The position numbers and the translations under genes are program-made. 64,000 nt of DNA from JAPULR01 sp965238215 (GTDB lineage Bacteria > Chloroflexota > Dehalococcoidia > Lucifugimonadales > GCA-2712585), in the NCBI GenBank assembly GCA_965238215.1, contig OZ250180.1:2046001-2110000 (forward strand). The letters are read 5' to 3'. The notes beneath the pieces are model-generated. The model was not told the origin of the DNA. It searched no databases and saw only the letters and a list, made by a program, of their open reading frames with translations. This document shows positions 43,291 to 52,413 of this stretch, piece after piece (position 1 is the first letter of the stretch; the number at the start of each line of letters is the position of its first letter).

Positions 43291-43809
43291 ATGCTGTTCC
43301 AAGACCTGATATTCTGGGCGCTGGCCATCGTTGCGGTGGTGGGCGCGCTGGGAGTGGTGCTGCTGCGGGACTTGTTCCGCTCCGCCCTGCTGCTGGTGTT
43401 GGTGTTTCTCACCGTGGCGGGGCTGTTCTTCCTACTGGCGGCGGAATTCCTGGGGGTGGTGCAGGTGCTGATATACGCCGGAGCCATCAGCATCCTGATT
43501 ATTTTTGCCATTATGCTGACCCAGAACGTGCAGCAGGGGAATCTACCCAACCGGCTTCAGTTTGCGGCGGTGCTGCTTCCGGCGCTGCTTCTCGTGGCGC
43601 TGGCGTTTGTGTTCTTCGATACGGAATGGAGGCTCATTTCCGACCTGCCAGCCGCGGGAGGGATGGACGTGGAGGACCTGGCATTCAGGGACAACACGTT
43701 CAAGCTCTCGACGCTGTTGCTGGAGGAGTACGCCCTGGCGTTCGCTGCCGCCGGCGCGTTGTTGCTGGCGTCGGTGATAGGGGCATTATCGCTGGTGAGG
43801 GAGAGATAG
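43291..43809 (+). CDS. nuoJ: NADH-quinone oxidoreductase subunit J
   Basis: A five-helix membrane subunit of 172 residues. The conserved segment FLLAAEFLGVVQVLIYAGAI (about 50-69) and IIFAIMLTQ identify it. It starts three bases after the nuoI stop. Confidence 0.93.
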   Translation: MLFQDLIFWALAIVAVVGALGVVLLRDLFRSALLLVLVFLTVAGLFFLLAAEFLGVVQVLIYAGAISILIIFAIMLTQNVQQGNLPNRLQFAAVLLPALLLVALAFVFFDTEWRLISDLPAAGGMDVEDLAFRDNTFKLSTLLLEEYALAFAAAGALLLASVIGALSLVRER

Positions 43810-43810
43810 C

Positions 43811-44164
43811 GTGGACTTGGAGAAGTTCCTCATTCTCTCCGCCATCATCTTCGCCATAGGGCTATACGGGGCACTGGCCCGCCGGAACGTGATAACTGTG
43901 CTGATGTCGTTGGAGTTGATGTTCATCGCGGTAATGCTAGCGGCGGTTACCATGTCCCGTTACGTTGCCAGTCGGGAAGTCCTGGCCCAGCCGGGTGTGG
44001 CGACGGAGGCGGTGCTGCAAACGCTGCTGACGGGACAGGTATTCGCGCTGTTCATAATTGTGGTGGCGGCGGCGGAGATAGCTTTGGGGCTGGGCATTGT
44101 CATAGCCTTCTACCGGAGCCGGGAGATGGTGGACATTAGCCAAGCCAATCTGATGAACCGGTAG
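43811..44164 (+). CDS. nuoK: NADH-quinone oxidoreductase subunit K
   Basis: A small three-helix subunit of 117 residues that takes part in proton transfer. The conserved segment GLYGALARRNVITVLMSLEL carries the buried Glu, and the second Glu lies in VVAAAEIALGLGIVIAFYR. The start is GTG, one base after nuoJ. Confidence 0.94.
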   Translation: MDLEKFLILSAIIFAIGLYGALARRNVITVLMSLELMFIAVMLAAVTMSRYVASREVLAQPGVATEAVLQTLLTGQVFALFIIVVAAAEIALGLGIVIAFYRSREMVDISQANLMNR

Positions 44165-44170
44165 GCGACT

Positions 44171-44365
44171 ATGTGGGTGGACTTTATGAAGGCTCCAAAT
44201 CTGACGGTGGCAGAGATGTGGAAAGAGGTGATCGAGGCGGAGGGGTTGCCGGTCAGACTGCTGCCCGAAGGGGACATTTTAGATTGGGCAGAAAGCGTCC
44301 CATTCCGGGTAATGGTGCCACGAGGGAGAGAGCACGTGGCCGAGGAGATTCTGAGGAAACTCTAG
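44171..44365 (+). CDS. Small DUF2007-like protein inside the nuo operon
   Basis: A 64-residue protein between nuoK and nuoL. Its layout (AEMWKEVIEAEGLPVRLLPE, then PFRVMVPRGREHVAEEILRK) resembles the DUF2007 type of small putative signalling proteins. It begins six bases after nuoK. I infer cotranslation with complex I but no known role. Confidence 0.65.
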   Translation: MWVDFMKAPNLTVAEMWKEVIEAEGLPVRLLPEGDILDWAESVPFRVMVPRGREHVAEEILRKL

Positions 44366-44415
44366 TATGGAAGGGTCATTTGAGAATGGCAATGGGCGGT
44401 TCACCCCCATCCTAA

Positions 44416-44438
44416 CCTTCCCCCATGAAGGGGGAGGG
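44416..44438 (+). repeat. Hairpin between the small gene and nuoL
   Basis: CCTTCCCCC-atgaa-GGGGGAGGG forms a strong stem of about nine pairs. It is the same repeat module as at 10231-10253 and 56514-56536. There is no U-run, so it is not an obvious terminator. It lies within the operon and could affect expression of nuoLMN. Confidence 0.6.
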
Positions 44439-44458
44439 GACTTGGGGAGCGCGCTAAG

Positions 44459-46462
44459 TTGATCTCCGAAGCCGCCGTTTGGGCGATTTTCCTTCTGCCG
44501 GTGGGGGCGTTGGCGGTCAATGCCTTTGTCGTAAGACCCTTGTTCAACCACCGGCCCGGCATCTCCGCGGTGGTCATCGTAGTCGCCCTGGGCGCGGCGC
44601 TGGCGCTTTCCGTATGGACGCTCATTTCCGTGGTGGAGAATGGGACTCACGTCTTCGACGAATATACGTGGTTGGCCGTCGGAGGGATGGAGCTTCGCAT
44701 CGGGTTGATGGTGGACTCTCTGACCGCCATCATGCTGGTGGTGGTGACGGGAGTGAGCCTGATGGTGCAGGTGTACTCCCACGGGTACATGAAGGGCGAT
44801 CCCGGATATGTGCGTTACTTTGCCTTCATGGCGCTATTCTCCGCGGCAATGATTGGACTTGTCCTGGCGGGGAATATCATCCAACTCTACGTCATGTGGG
44901 AGCTGGTGGGCCTGGGTTCGTACCTGCTCATCGGATTCTGGCACAACCGGCCGGCGGCAGCCGCGGCGGCAAAGAAGGCGTTCCTGGTTACTCGCATCGG
45001 CGATTTTGGCTTCCTGCTGGCCATTCTGTACCTGTTCTTCAACCGGGCGGCGTTCATGGAGCAGGGGCTGGACCCACTAAGCATCGCTGACATTCAGGCT
45101 GCCGTGCCGTTGATAAAGACGGGCGCGTTGGCAGCCCTCGGCGGACTGGGGCTAACGTGGGTTGCGCTGGGAATCTTTGCCGGCGCTGCAGGGAAGTCGG
45201 CCCAATTCCCGCTGCACGTTTGGCTTCCCGACGCCATGGAAGGCCCAACGCCGGTGAGTGCGCTAATTCACGCCGCAACCATGGTGGCCGCCGGGGTGTT
45301 CCTGGTGGCCCGGTTCTTCCCCGTGTTTGAAGCGTCGAATGAGGCAATGGCGGTTGTTGCACTGGTGGGGGCGTTCACGGCCCTCTTCGCCGCCAGCATG
45401 GGGCTGGTGATGAAGGACATCAAGCGGGTACTGGCCTATTCGACCATCAGCCAGCTGGGGTACATGATGGCAGCCCTGGGCATTGGCGCTTACGGGGCGG
45501 CGATATTTCATCTGTTCACCCACGCCTTCTTCAAGGCGCTGCTGTTCCTGGGCGCCGGCAGCGTCAACCACGCAACGGGCACTTTCGATATGCGATACAT
45601 GGGCGGCTTGCGGAAGGTTATGCCGTGGACGTACGCGCTGATGATGATAGGCTCGTTAAGCCTGGTGGGAATCTTTCCGCTGGCGGGGTTCTGGAGCAAG
45701 GACGAGATTATCGGACACGCCTGGCACGGCGGCTCCGTCATAGACATGGCGGTATTCTGGATGCTGGCGGTCAGCGTTGCGGCGACGGCTTTTTATACGT
45801 TCCGCATGATGTACATGACCTTCCACGGCAAGTTCCGTGGCGGCATTGAGACGGAGGAGAAGGAGCAGCCGACCGTGGCGCAGGACTCCCACGGGGCGAA
45901 GGTGCATCTGGCGGAGTCGCCGCTGGTGATGGTTGTCCCCATGTTGATTCTGGGGGTCGGGGCCGTGGTTGGCGGCTATCTGGTGAACCCTCAGGCCGGG
46001 CTGCTGGGCATACCGGTGCACTGGTTCAGCGAATTCGTCGTGCCGCCGGCGGTGGAACACGCCAAGGTGCTCCCGTTGAACAGCATGCTGGCCGCGGCCA
46101 CTACCTTCGGGGCCCTTGTGTTCATAGGCCTGGCGACGGCGATATACGTGAAGGGCAAGAGGGCCGGCCCCGGAATGGAAAGGGCAATGAAGCCCGTCCA
46201 TCGGATGGTGGAGGGCAAGTATTATTTCGACGAGCTATATGAGGACAAGCTGGTGGCAGAGGGGTTCTACGGCAAGCTGGGCGGGTTCCTGGAATGGTTC
46301 GACCAGCAGGTCGTGGACAGTGTCGTCGACGCGGCGGGCTGGTTCCCGCGGAATCTGGGCGAGGCCTTCAGGCGGATCCAGAGCGGGCAGGTCCAGTTCT
46401 ACGGCGTGGGTATATTGACGGGAATTGTAGTAATTCTGGTAGCGTATCTTGTTTGGGGTTAG
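44459..46462 (+). CDS. nuoL: NADH-quinone oxidoreductase subunit L
   Basis: A proton-pumping antiporter-like subunit of 667 residues with some 15 membrane helices. Family motifs include YVMWELVGLGSYLLIGFW, GAAGKSAQFPLHVWLPDAME with the conserved Lys, SALIHAATMVAAG, MKDIKRVLAYSTISQLGYM and the lateral-helix C-terminus. The start is TTG at 44459. It follows a hairpin repeat. Confidence 0.94.
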   Translation: MISEAAVWAIFLLPVGALAVNAFVVRPLFNHRPGISAVVIVVALGAALALSVWTLISVVENGTHVFDEYTWLAVGGMELRIGLMVDSLTAIMLVVVTGVSLMVQVYSHGYMKGDPGYVRYFAFMALFSAAMIGLVLAGNIIQLYVMWELVGLGSYLLIGFWHNRPAAAAAAKKAFLVTRIGDFGFLLAILYLFFNRAAFMEQGLDPLSIADIQAAVPLIKTGALAALGGLGLTWVALGIFAGAAGKSAQFPLHVWLPDAMEGPTPVSALIHAATMVAAGVFLVARFFPVFEASNEAMAVVALVGAFTALFAASMGLVMKDIKRVLAYSTISQLGYMMAALGIGAYGAAIFHLFTHAFFKALLFLGAGSVNHATGTFDMRYMGGLRKVMPWTYALMMIGSLSLVGIFPLAGFWSKDEIIGHAWHGGSVIDMAVFWMLAVSVAATAFYTFRMMYMTFHGKFRGGIETEEKEQPTVAQDSHGAKVHLAESPLVMVVPMLILGVGAVVGGYLVNPQAGLLGIPVHWFSEFVVPPAVEHAKVLPLNSMLAAATTFGALVFIGLATAIYVKGKRAGPGMERAMKPVHRMVEGKYYFDELYEDKLVAEGFYGKLGGFLEWFDQQVVDSVVDAAGWFPRNLGEAFRRIQSGQVQFYGVGILTGIVVILVAYLVWG

Positions 46463-46468
46463 GTTGAG

Positions 46469-47974
46469 TTGAGCACCTTCGACGGTATTTTGACGGCGGT
46501 GGTTTTTCTGCCCCTGGCGGGAGCTGTCGCGGTGCTTCTGGTCAGACAGGACCGGTTCGTGCGGCTGGCGGCCCTTGCCGTGGCGTTGGCGGACTTCGCG
46601 CTGGCCCTGTTGGTGTTCCTGCGCTTCGATGCCGACGGAGGCCAGAGGTTCCAGCTTCTCGACCGGTTCGAGTGGATATCCACCGAGGTGTTTACGGCAC
46701 AATACCAGTTGGGCGTCGACGGACTTAGCGCGCCGCTGGTCCTGCTTACCGGACTGCTGGGGCTGTGCGCCGTCCTGGCCTCCTGGAGCATCAAGACGAG
46801 GGTCAAGGAATACTTCTTCTGGCTTCTCATTCTGCAAACGGCCGTCATGGGCGTATTCGTGTCGCTGGACTTCCTCCTGTTCTTCCTCTTCTGGGAGTTG
46901 GAGCTGATTCCGATGTACTTCCTCATTTCGATATGGGGTTCGGGAAGGAAAGAATACTCGGCGATGAAATTCGTGATGTTCACCTTCCTGGGCAGCGCGT
47001 TCATGCTGGTGAGCATACTTGCCCTGTTCTTGGCCGACGGCGGCGCGCAGCTGGACATGATCCGGTGGGCGGAGAGCGGCGCGGACCTGGCGCTAACGGT
47101 AATGCCAATCTCGGTGGTGTTCTGGTTCTTCTTCGTAGCCTTCGCCGTTAAGCTGCCCCTGTTGCCCGTGCATACGTGGCTACCCGACGCGCACACGGAC
47201 GCGCCGACGGCGGTCAGCATGATGCTGGCGGGGGTGCTGTTGAAGATGGGCGGCTACGGGCTGCTGAGGATAACCGTGGGGATGTTCCCTAACATAACGG
47301 TCGACCATGGGCTGATTCTGACCGTGCTGGCGGTGATAACTATACTGTACGCCGCCGTTGTCACCCTGCGGCAGACGGACTTGAAGCGGCTCATCGCCTA
47401 TAGCAGCGTGAGCCACATGGGGTTGGTGGTCTTGGGCATTGGAGCGGTAGGGGTGGCCGGCGGGACCTACGCCAACCTCGGACTCACCGGCGCCGCCATG
47501 CAGCTATTCACCCACGGGACCATCACGGGGCTTCTGTTCTTGTGCGTGGGCGTACTGTATGAACGGACGCATACCCGGTATATTCCAGACTTGGGCGGGC
47601 TGGCGCACCGGATGCCGATAGTGGCGGTGGCCTTCGTAATTGCCGGTCTGGCATCCCTGGGGCTGCCGGGGCTGAGCGGCTTCGTTTCGGAGATTTTGAT
47701 ATTCCTTGGGGCGTTCAAGGCCCACCCGTGGCTTACGGCTTTCGGGGCCTTCGGGATAGTCATCGCCGCCGGATATATTCTTTGGATGATGGAGCGGGCG
47801 CTCTTCGGCCCGGCCAGGGACAGGTTTGCCCACGTGAGGCCGAGCACCCTCGTTGAGAGGATACCAATCGCTCTCCTGGTGGTGAGCATTGTGGTTGTGG
47901 GGATCTATCCGGCCTTTCTTACCGACATCTTCAGTGCGGGCTTGGAGCCTATCTCAGCCCTGATGGGCAGGTAG
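46469..47974 (+). CDS. nuoM: NADH-quinone oxidoreductase subunit M
   Basis: A second antiporter-like subunit, 501 residues. It shows QLGVDGLSAPLVLLTGL, FFLFWELELIPMYFLI, VKLPLLPVHTWLPDAHTDAP, RQTDLKRLIAYSSVSHMG and LGLPGLSGFVSE. The start is TTG at 46469. Confidence 0.95.
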   Translation: MSTFDGILTAVVFLPLAGAVAVLLVRQDRFVRLAALAVALADFALALLVFLRFDADGGQRFQLLDRFEWISTEVFTAQYQLGVDGLSAPLVLLTGLLGLCAVLASWSIKTRVKEYFFWLLILQTAVMGVFVSLDFLLFFLFWELELIPMYFLISIWGSGRKEYSAMKFVMFTFLGSAFMLVSILALFLADGGAQLDMIRWAESGADLALTVMPISVVFWFFFVAFAVKLPLLPVHTWLPDAHTDAPTAVSMMLAGVLLKMGGYGLLRITVGMFPNITVDHGLILTVLAVITILYAAVVTLRQTDLKRLIAYSSVSHMGLVVLGIGAVGVAGGTYANLGLTGAAMQLFTHGTITGLLFLCVGVLYERTHTRYIPDLGGLAHRMPIVAVAFVIAGLASLGLPGLSGFVSEILIFLGAFKAHPWLTAFGAFGIVIAAGYILWMMERALFGPARDRFAHVRPSTLVERIPIALLVVSIVVVGIYPAFLTDIFSAGLEPISALMGR

Positions 47975-47980
47975 CGAATA

Positions 47981-49465
47981 ATGACAGGCCACGACGTATA
48001 TCTGCTTTCTCCCGAGATAAGCCTGGTGGGTCTGGCTCTGCTGGTCATGGGCCTGGACCTGGTTGTGCGACGCAAGGGGCTGCTGACCCTGGTTGCCGTA
48101 GCGGGTCTGGCGTTGCCACTGGCGTTGAGCATAGTGTTGTGGATGGATGTGTCGTCGGAGACGGACGGGAGGATGGTTGGGGTCCTGGGGGCGCTGACGG
48201 TTGACAAGTTCGCCCTCTTCTTCAAGTTCCTGATTGTGGGAGTAACAGGCCTGCTGCTGACCGCTTCGGTGGACTACGCGCGGCTGCCGGGACTGCGGGG
48301 GGAATTTATCGGCCTGATTCTGCTTTCGGCAACGGGGATGACGCTTCTGGCCTCGGCGACGGAGCTGATAACGATCTACGTTTCATTGGAGCTGACGGCG
48401 CTTCCCCTGATAGCGCTGGCAACCTTCCGGATGACGCCGCGCTCGGGCGAGGCAGGCTTAAAGTTCCTGGTGTTAAGCGGCGTAAGTTCCGCCCTGCTGC
48501 TGTACGGCATGGTCTTGGTTTACGGGCTGACGGGAAGCACTTATTTGGAGGAGATCGGCCGGGCGGTGGCAACGCCGCTGGACGCGTCACTACCCTTTGG
48601 CAGCATGGCCCTTCTTATGGGGGTCATCCTGATAGTGGCGGGGTTCGGGTTCAAGATTGCAGCGGCGCCCTTCCACATGTGGGCCCCGGACGTGTACCAG
48701 GGCGCGCCGACGCCGGTGGTCGCTTTTCTCTCTGTGGCCAGCAAGGCGGCGGGGTTCGCCATTCTGATGCGGGTATTTTATACGGCATTTCCGGCGCTGG
48801 ACCTCGACTGGTCGATGCTGTTCGCCGTCCTTGCCGTCATCTCCATGACTTTGGGCAACCTGATGGCAATGGTGCAGAGCAACATCAAGCGGCTGCTGGC
48901 ATACAGCACCGTGGCCCATGCGGGGTATATGCTAGTGGGCCTGGCGGCGGTGGCGTCGAGGATTCAGGGGGATGGCATCCCAGTTGGGCCGGGAAGTCTG
49001 CTTTTCTATCTAGCCGCGTACGCCGTAACGAACCTCGCCGCGTTCTTCGTGGTAATGGTCGTCGCGAACAAGCTGGACAGTCGCGAGATAGACGACTACT
49101 CTGGTCTGTCGCGACGGACGCCGTTCCTGGCGGGAGCGTTGGCCTTTTCCCTGATATCCCTGATTGGCATTCCCCCCACGGGGTTGTTCATCGGCAAGAT
49201 ATTCCTGTTTACGTCGGCGGTGCAGAGCGGGTTGGCGTGGCTGGCCGTAGCGGGCGTTATCAACAGCGTGCTTTCCGCCTACTACTACTTGCGGGTGGTG
49301 CGGCTGATGTACACGGGCGAGCCCAGCGACGAGAAGAAGATCAGCGTTTCGGTGTCCTTTGGGTTGGCGCTGGCGATCAGCGCGGCAGCGGTGTTGGCGT
49401 TGGGGGTTGCGCCGAGGCTGATAACGTGGCTCACGGACGGGGCAGTGCGGCCGCTCATCGGGTGA
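47981..49465 (+). CDS. nuoN: NADH-quinone oxidoreductase subunit N
   Basis: The third antiporter-like subunit, 494 residues, ending the operon. It shows ITIYVSLELTALPLIALATF, FKIAAAPFHMWAPDVYQGAP, AMVQSNIKRLLAYSTVAHAG and GIPPTGLFIGKIFLF. No terminator-like hairpin with a T-run is seen in the 20 bases before the converging MocA-like gene. Confidence 0.95.
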   Translation: MTGHDVYLLSPEISLVGLALLVMGLDLVVRRKGLLTLVAVAGLALPLALSIVLWMDVSSETDGRMVGVLGALTVDKFALFFKFLIVGVTGLLLTASVDYARLPGLRGEFIGLILLSATGMTLLASATELITIYVSLELTALPLIALATFRMTPRSGEAGLKFLVLSGVSSALLLYGMVLVYGLTGSTYLEEIGRAVATPLDASLPFGSMALLMGVILIVAGFGFKIAAAPFHMWAPDVYQGAPTPVVAFLSVASKAAGFAILMRVFYTAFPALDLDWSMLFAVLAVISMTLGNLMAMVQSNIKRLLAYSTVAHAGYMLVGLAAVASRIQGDGIPVGPGSLLFYLAAYAVTNLAAFFVVMVVANKLDSREIDDYSGLSRRTPFLAGALAFSLISLIGIPPTGLFIGKIFLFTSAVQSGLAWLAVAGVINSVLSAYYYLRVVRLMYTGEPSDEKKISVSVSFGLALAISAAAVLALGVAPRLITWLTDGAVRPLIG

Positions 49466-49485
49466 CGGGAGTTGGCGTCCCGTTA

Positions 49486-50091
49486 CTACGGGCTGCCGAA
49501 TTTTTGGAATGCTGCCTTGTAATCCTCCGGCGTATTCAGGTCTAGAAGGACCTCGTCGCTGTCCACCTCCACGAGACTAATATCGTCGGCGTAGGTTCGC
49601 ATGACGGCCTTCAGGCCCTGCTGCGCCTCGGAGACGGCCATCAGGTCGTCCATGAGCTTGAGGGAGACGACGATGGGGTGGCCCCGTTTGCCCTTATGAG
49701 TGGGAATGGTGATGAGGGCTGAATCTCGGTTGTGGTGCTCTATGATTGTCGACAGGGTTTGAAGGGTGCGGGGCTGGTCCACGTTGAGAATGACTACCGA
49801 GTCGGTAGTGTTGGGGTCCAACGCCCTAAGGCCGGTCTTGAGGGAGGTGGTCTTGCCCTTGCGGTAGAAGGGGTTGAGGAGCGCAGTTGCGCCAAGCTCG
49901 TAATCTACGCGGGATCCAAGCTCGTCGGCGCGGTGGCCCAGAACTACTAATACAGGTTTGAGGCCGGCGCGGCGGAGGGTCCTAATCTGGTAGTAAATTA
50001 GAGGTATGCCCCGCCACGGCAGGAGGGTTTTGGGTCTTCCCATGCGTTGGGATAGGCCGGCGGCTAGGAGGATGGCGCCGACGTTGGCCAA
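49486..50091 (-). CDS. MocA/MobA-like molybdenum cofactor nucleotidyltransferase
   Basis: An NTP transferase of 201 residues with the nucleotide-binding signature AILLAAGLSQRMGRPKTLL, then VVILNVDQPRTLQ and a C-terminal VLLDLNTPEDY. It lies in the same operon as xdhC, the usual setting of MocA, which makes molybdopterin cytosine dinucleotide for the xanthine dehydrogenase/CO dehydrogenase family. The start is TTG 50091, overlapping xdhC by 28 bases; no later start keeps the motif. Confidence 0.85.
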   Translation of the reverse strand: MANVGAILLAAGLSQRMGRPKTLLPWRGIPLIYYQIRTLRRAGLKPVLVVLGHRADELGSRVDYELGATALLNPFYRKGKTTSLKTGLRALDPNTTDSVVILNVDQPRTLQTLSTIIEHHNRDSALITIPTHKGKRGHPIVVSLKLMDDLMAVSEAQQGLKAVMRTYADDISLVEVDSDEVLLDLNTPEDYKAAFQKFGSP

Positions 50092-51206
50092 GGGGACGCC
50101 TTTGCTTGCTCCAATGCGCGGTTGAAGTACCGGTCTTCCATCTGCATTGCGCCGCCGTGACCGCCTCGACGCACCATGATTATCTCCGACATGATACTGA
50201 CGGCTATCTCCTCAGGCGTCAGGGCGCCGATGTCGAGCCCCATGGGAGAGCGGACCCTTCGCAGCACTTCGGGCGAGTGGCCCTTTTCCAGCAAGTCCCT
50301 GTAGATAAGAAGGGTTTTTCGCTTTGAGCCCAGCAGGCCGACGTAGGTTGCTGGAGTGCCTATAGCCGCTTCCAGGGCGTAGTCGTCCTGGCGATGTCCA
50401 CGAGTGGCAACCACAATGTAGGTGTTGGCGTTGATGGGCACTTGGGCCAGCCCTTCCGAGTAGGGGGCTATGATGGTGCCGGCAGCCTCCGGAAAGCGGT
50501 CGGGGTTGGCGAACTCCGGCCGGTCGTCCACGACGTAGGTGCGAAAGCCGAGGGTGGCGGCCAGGGTGGAGGTGGCCTTGCCAATATGTCCGCCGCCCAT
50601 GAGCACGAGGGTCGGCGGCGTGGTGAAGCCTTCGACGAATAGCTCCGTGCCGTCGGACGTGAGGACGGTATCGTTTTTGCCGAGGTTGGACACTTGCCGG
50701 ATGGCGTCCAGGGCCAGCCCTTCGACTTTAGGGTCGCCCAGGCTGCCCTGGGTGGAGCCGTCCTCCCGCAGCATGAAGCGGGCGCCCAGAAGATTGGCGT
50801 TCGGGGAGCGCACGACGGTGGCGATTCCGACGATGGGACCACCGTCGTAGGCCTGTAGGGCCTCCTTGGCGAAGGGGAGGAAGTCGGTATTCTCCCAGAG
50901 GGGGTCAAGGAAGAAGTACATAGAGCCGCCGCAGACTAGACCGTCGCGGGCGGCAATCTCTTCGTTAAGGAAATAGTCCTTGAACTCCGGGCCGCCCCGG
51001 AACCGCATAATTTCTTTGGCGGCGAACCAGATGTCTCCCTCAACGCAGCCGCCGCCGAGGGTGCCGACGCCGGTGCCGTCTTTCCTGACAAGTAATTTTG
51101 CGCCGGCTTTCTGGGGAGTGGATCCGCGGGTCCTGACCACCGTGGCCAAGACGCAGGACTCTCCCTTCTCCAGCAGGTTGACGGCTTCTTGGATGACTTC
51201 TTTCAC
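50064..51206 (-). CDS. xdhC: XdhC/CoxF-family molybdenum hydroxylase maturation protein
   Basis: The 380 residues have an N-terminal XdhC domain (LATVVRTRGSTPQKAGAKLL, about 19-38; GTLGGGCVEGDIW) and a C-terminal Rossmann domain with LVLMGGGHIGKA (about 203). The family inserts sulfurated Mo cofactor into molybdenum hydroxylases. It is followed by the MocA-like gene. No hydroxylase structural genes are in the window. The start is GTG 51206. Confidence 0.92.
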   Translation of the reverse strand: MKEVIQEAVNLLEKGESCVLATVVRTRGSTPQKAGAKLLVRKDGTGVGTLGGGCVEGDIWFAAKEIMRFRGGPEFKDYFLNEEIAARDGLVCGGSMYFFLDPLWENTDFLPFAKEALQAYDGGPIVGIATVVRSPNANLLGARFMLREDGSTQGSLGDPKVEGLALDAIRQVSNLGKNDTVLTSDGTELFVEGFTTPPTLVLMGGGHIGKATSTLAATLGFRTYVVDDRPEFANPDRFPEAAGTIIAPYSEGLAQVPINANTYIVVATRGHRQDDYALEAAIGTPATYVGLLGSKRKTLLIYRDLLEKGHSPEVLRRVRSPMGLDIGALTPEEIAVSIMSEIIMVRRGGHGGAMQMEDRYFNRALEQAKASPWPTSAPSS

Positions 51207-51292
51207 GGCTATTCCTGAACGGGAGGGGTTATCTCTAGACTAGCACGGCGGGCGGGTTTGCACAATTGAGGGTTTGGGGCAGATTGGCGGGG

Positions 51293-51691
51293 TTAGCTTC
51301 GGACCAGGTCTTCTTCCGAGACCTGGTCGTCCAGGATGCGAAAGGCTCGGACGACGGGGTTTTGCTTGTCCTGGAGGGAAACGATTACGTAGAAGGCCTC
51401 GGGCCAGCCGGCCAGCCGGACGTCGGTGTCGGAGGGGTATGCGGGGCTGTGGGTGTGGGAGTGGTAGACGGCCCGGTGCTCCCAGTCGTTATCCTCCATC
51501 TCACGCCAGACTTGGAAGAGTTCCTTGTGGTCCCAGCTGAACCGGTAGGGACTGGCGTCCACGTTGGTCATGGGGAAACGCTTGAGGAACGAGCCTTTGG
51601 AGCCGGCAAGGACGCCGCAGCATTCCTTAGGGAACTCCTCGTGGGCGTGGGCTATCATCTCCTGGACGAAGGATTCCGGTATGCTGACCAC
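51293..51691 (-). CDS. JAMM/Mov34 (M67) metallopeptidase
   Basis: 132 residues with the JAMM zinc motif YHSHTHSPAYPSDTD (about 76-90) and the upstream Glu in HEEFPKECCG (about 17-26). Prokaryotic members commonly process ubiquitin-like sulfur carriers such as ThiS or MoaD; that would suit its position beside Mo-cofactor genes, but this is inference. GTG 51691 is preceded by GAGGAG; a TTG at 51733 is the longer alternative. Confidence 0.88.
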   Translation of the reverse strand: MVSIPESFVQEMIAHAHEEFPKECCGVLAGSKGSFLKRFPMTNVDASPYRFSWDHKELFQVWREMEDNDWEHRAVYHSHTHSPAYPSDTDVRLAGWPEAFYVIVSLQDKQNPVVRAFRILDDQVSEEDLVRS

Positions 51692-51733
51692 GGGCAACGC
51701 TCCTCGGCAGGTTTGGCGACTTGTTGTTATCAA

Positions 51734-52413
51734 GGCTAAGGGTTGGACGGGGTGTTTGGCAACGGGGCGGGGGGACGCCCGCTAGTGACGCTCCTACGGG
51801 GGTTGGGGGAGGGGAATGGGTCCCCGCATTCGCGAGGACAAGAGGGGCAAGCACGCCCGATCCAAGCCTTCCCCCATCATCTGTACACGCGTCGAGGGGA
51901 AAGGGGATTCGTTAAGGAAATCGAATAGGAGGATTTTGGGGTGATTTTGTGCCTGTAAGGGGGGGAATCTGGAGGTATTCGTTTCAAAAAATGGGGAAAT
52001 GAATGGTAAATTTTGGTGGTTGGGGATACGAGAAGTGCGGTGGTGGAGGGTCGGGGGTGTGGTTTTCATGGGGGGAATGGTAGCAGGGGTGGAGGATTTG
52101 TGGCAAGGGAATGATGTCAATTGTGTTGGGGGGCGGGCGGTTCGCGAACCGCTCCTACGGGGGGTTGGACTAAGGGGAGGGGGATGGGTCCCCGCCCCCC
52201 GTCTTCACGGGGGCAGGATCTCGACGCGAGGACAGGAGGGGGGGCAGCCCCATCCAAACCCTTCCCCATCAAGTGGGAAGGGAATTGAGGGCGCTTATTG
52301 TTTTCATTGGGATGGGATGTGGGGGAATGAGGTAAAGCCTTTGACGCCATTGTTTCGTATACTAGAATGGAACAGGGAGGATTGATGGAAATGAAGACGG
52401 AAGGGCCGAACCG
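51734..52413. repeat. Composite repeat region before the MA-type peptidase
   Basis: It holds AATGGGTCCCCGCATTCGCG with AGGACAA (about 51816-51841), an ATTCGTT/TTCGTTTC module (about 51905-52012), a TTTCATGGGGGGAATGGTAG block (about 52063-52085), and a one-mismatch palindrome (52135-52154). CCCCGTCTTCACGGGGGCAG and a CCCTTCCCCATCAAG-type hairpin follow. The module order largely parallels 9.8-10.3 kb. No gene is seen. Confidence 0.7.

Noticed and set aside
44416..44438. Factor-independent terminator inside the nuo operon
   Set aside because: The stem is strong but no T-run follows, and nuoLMN continue on the same strand; it matches a dispersed repeat instead.
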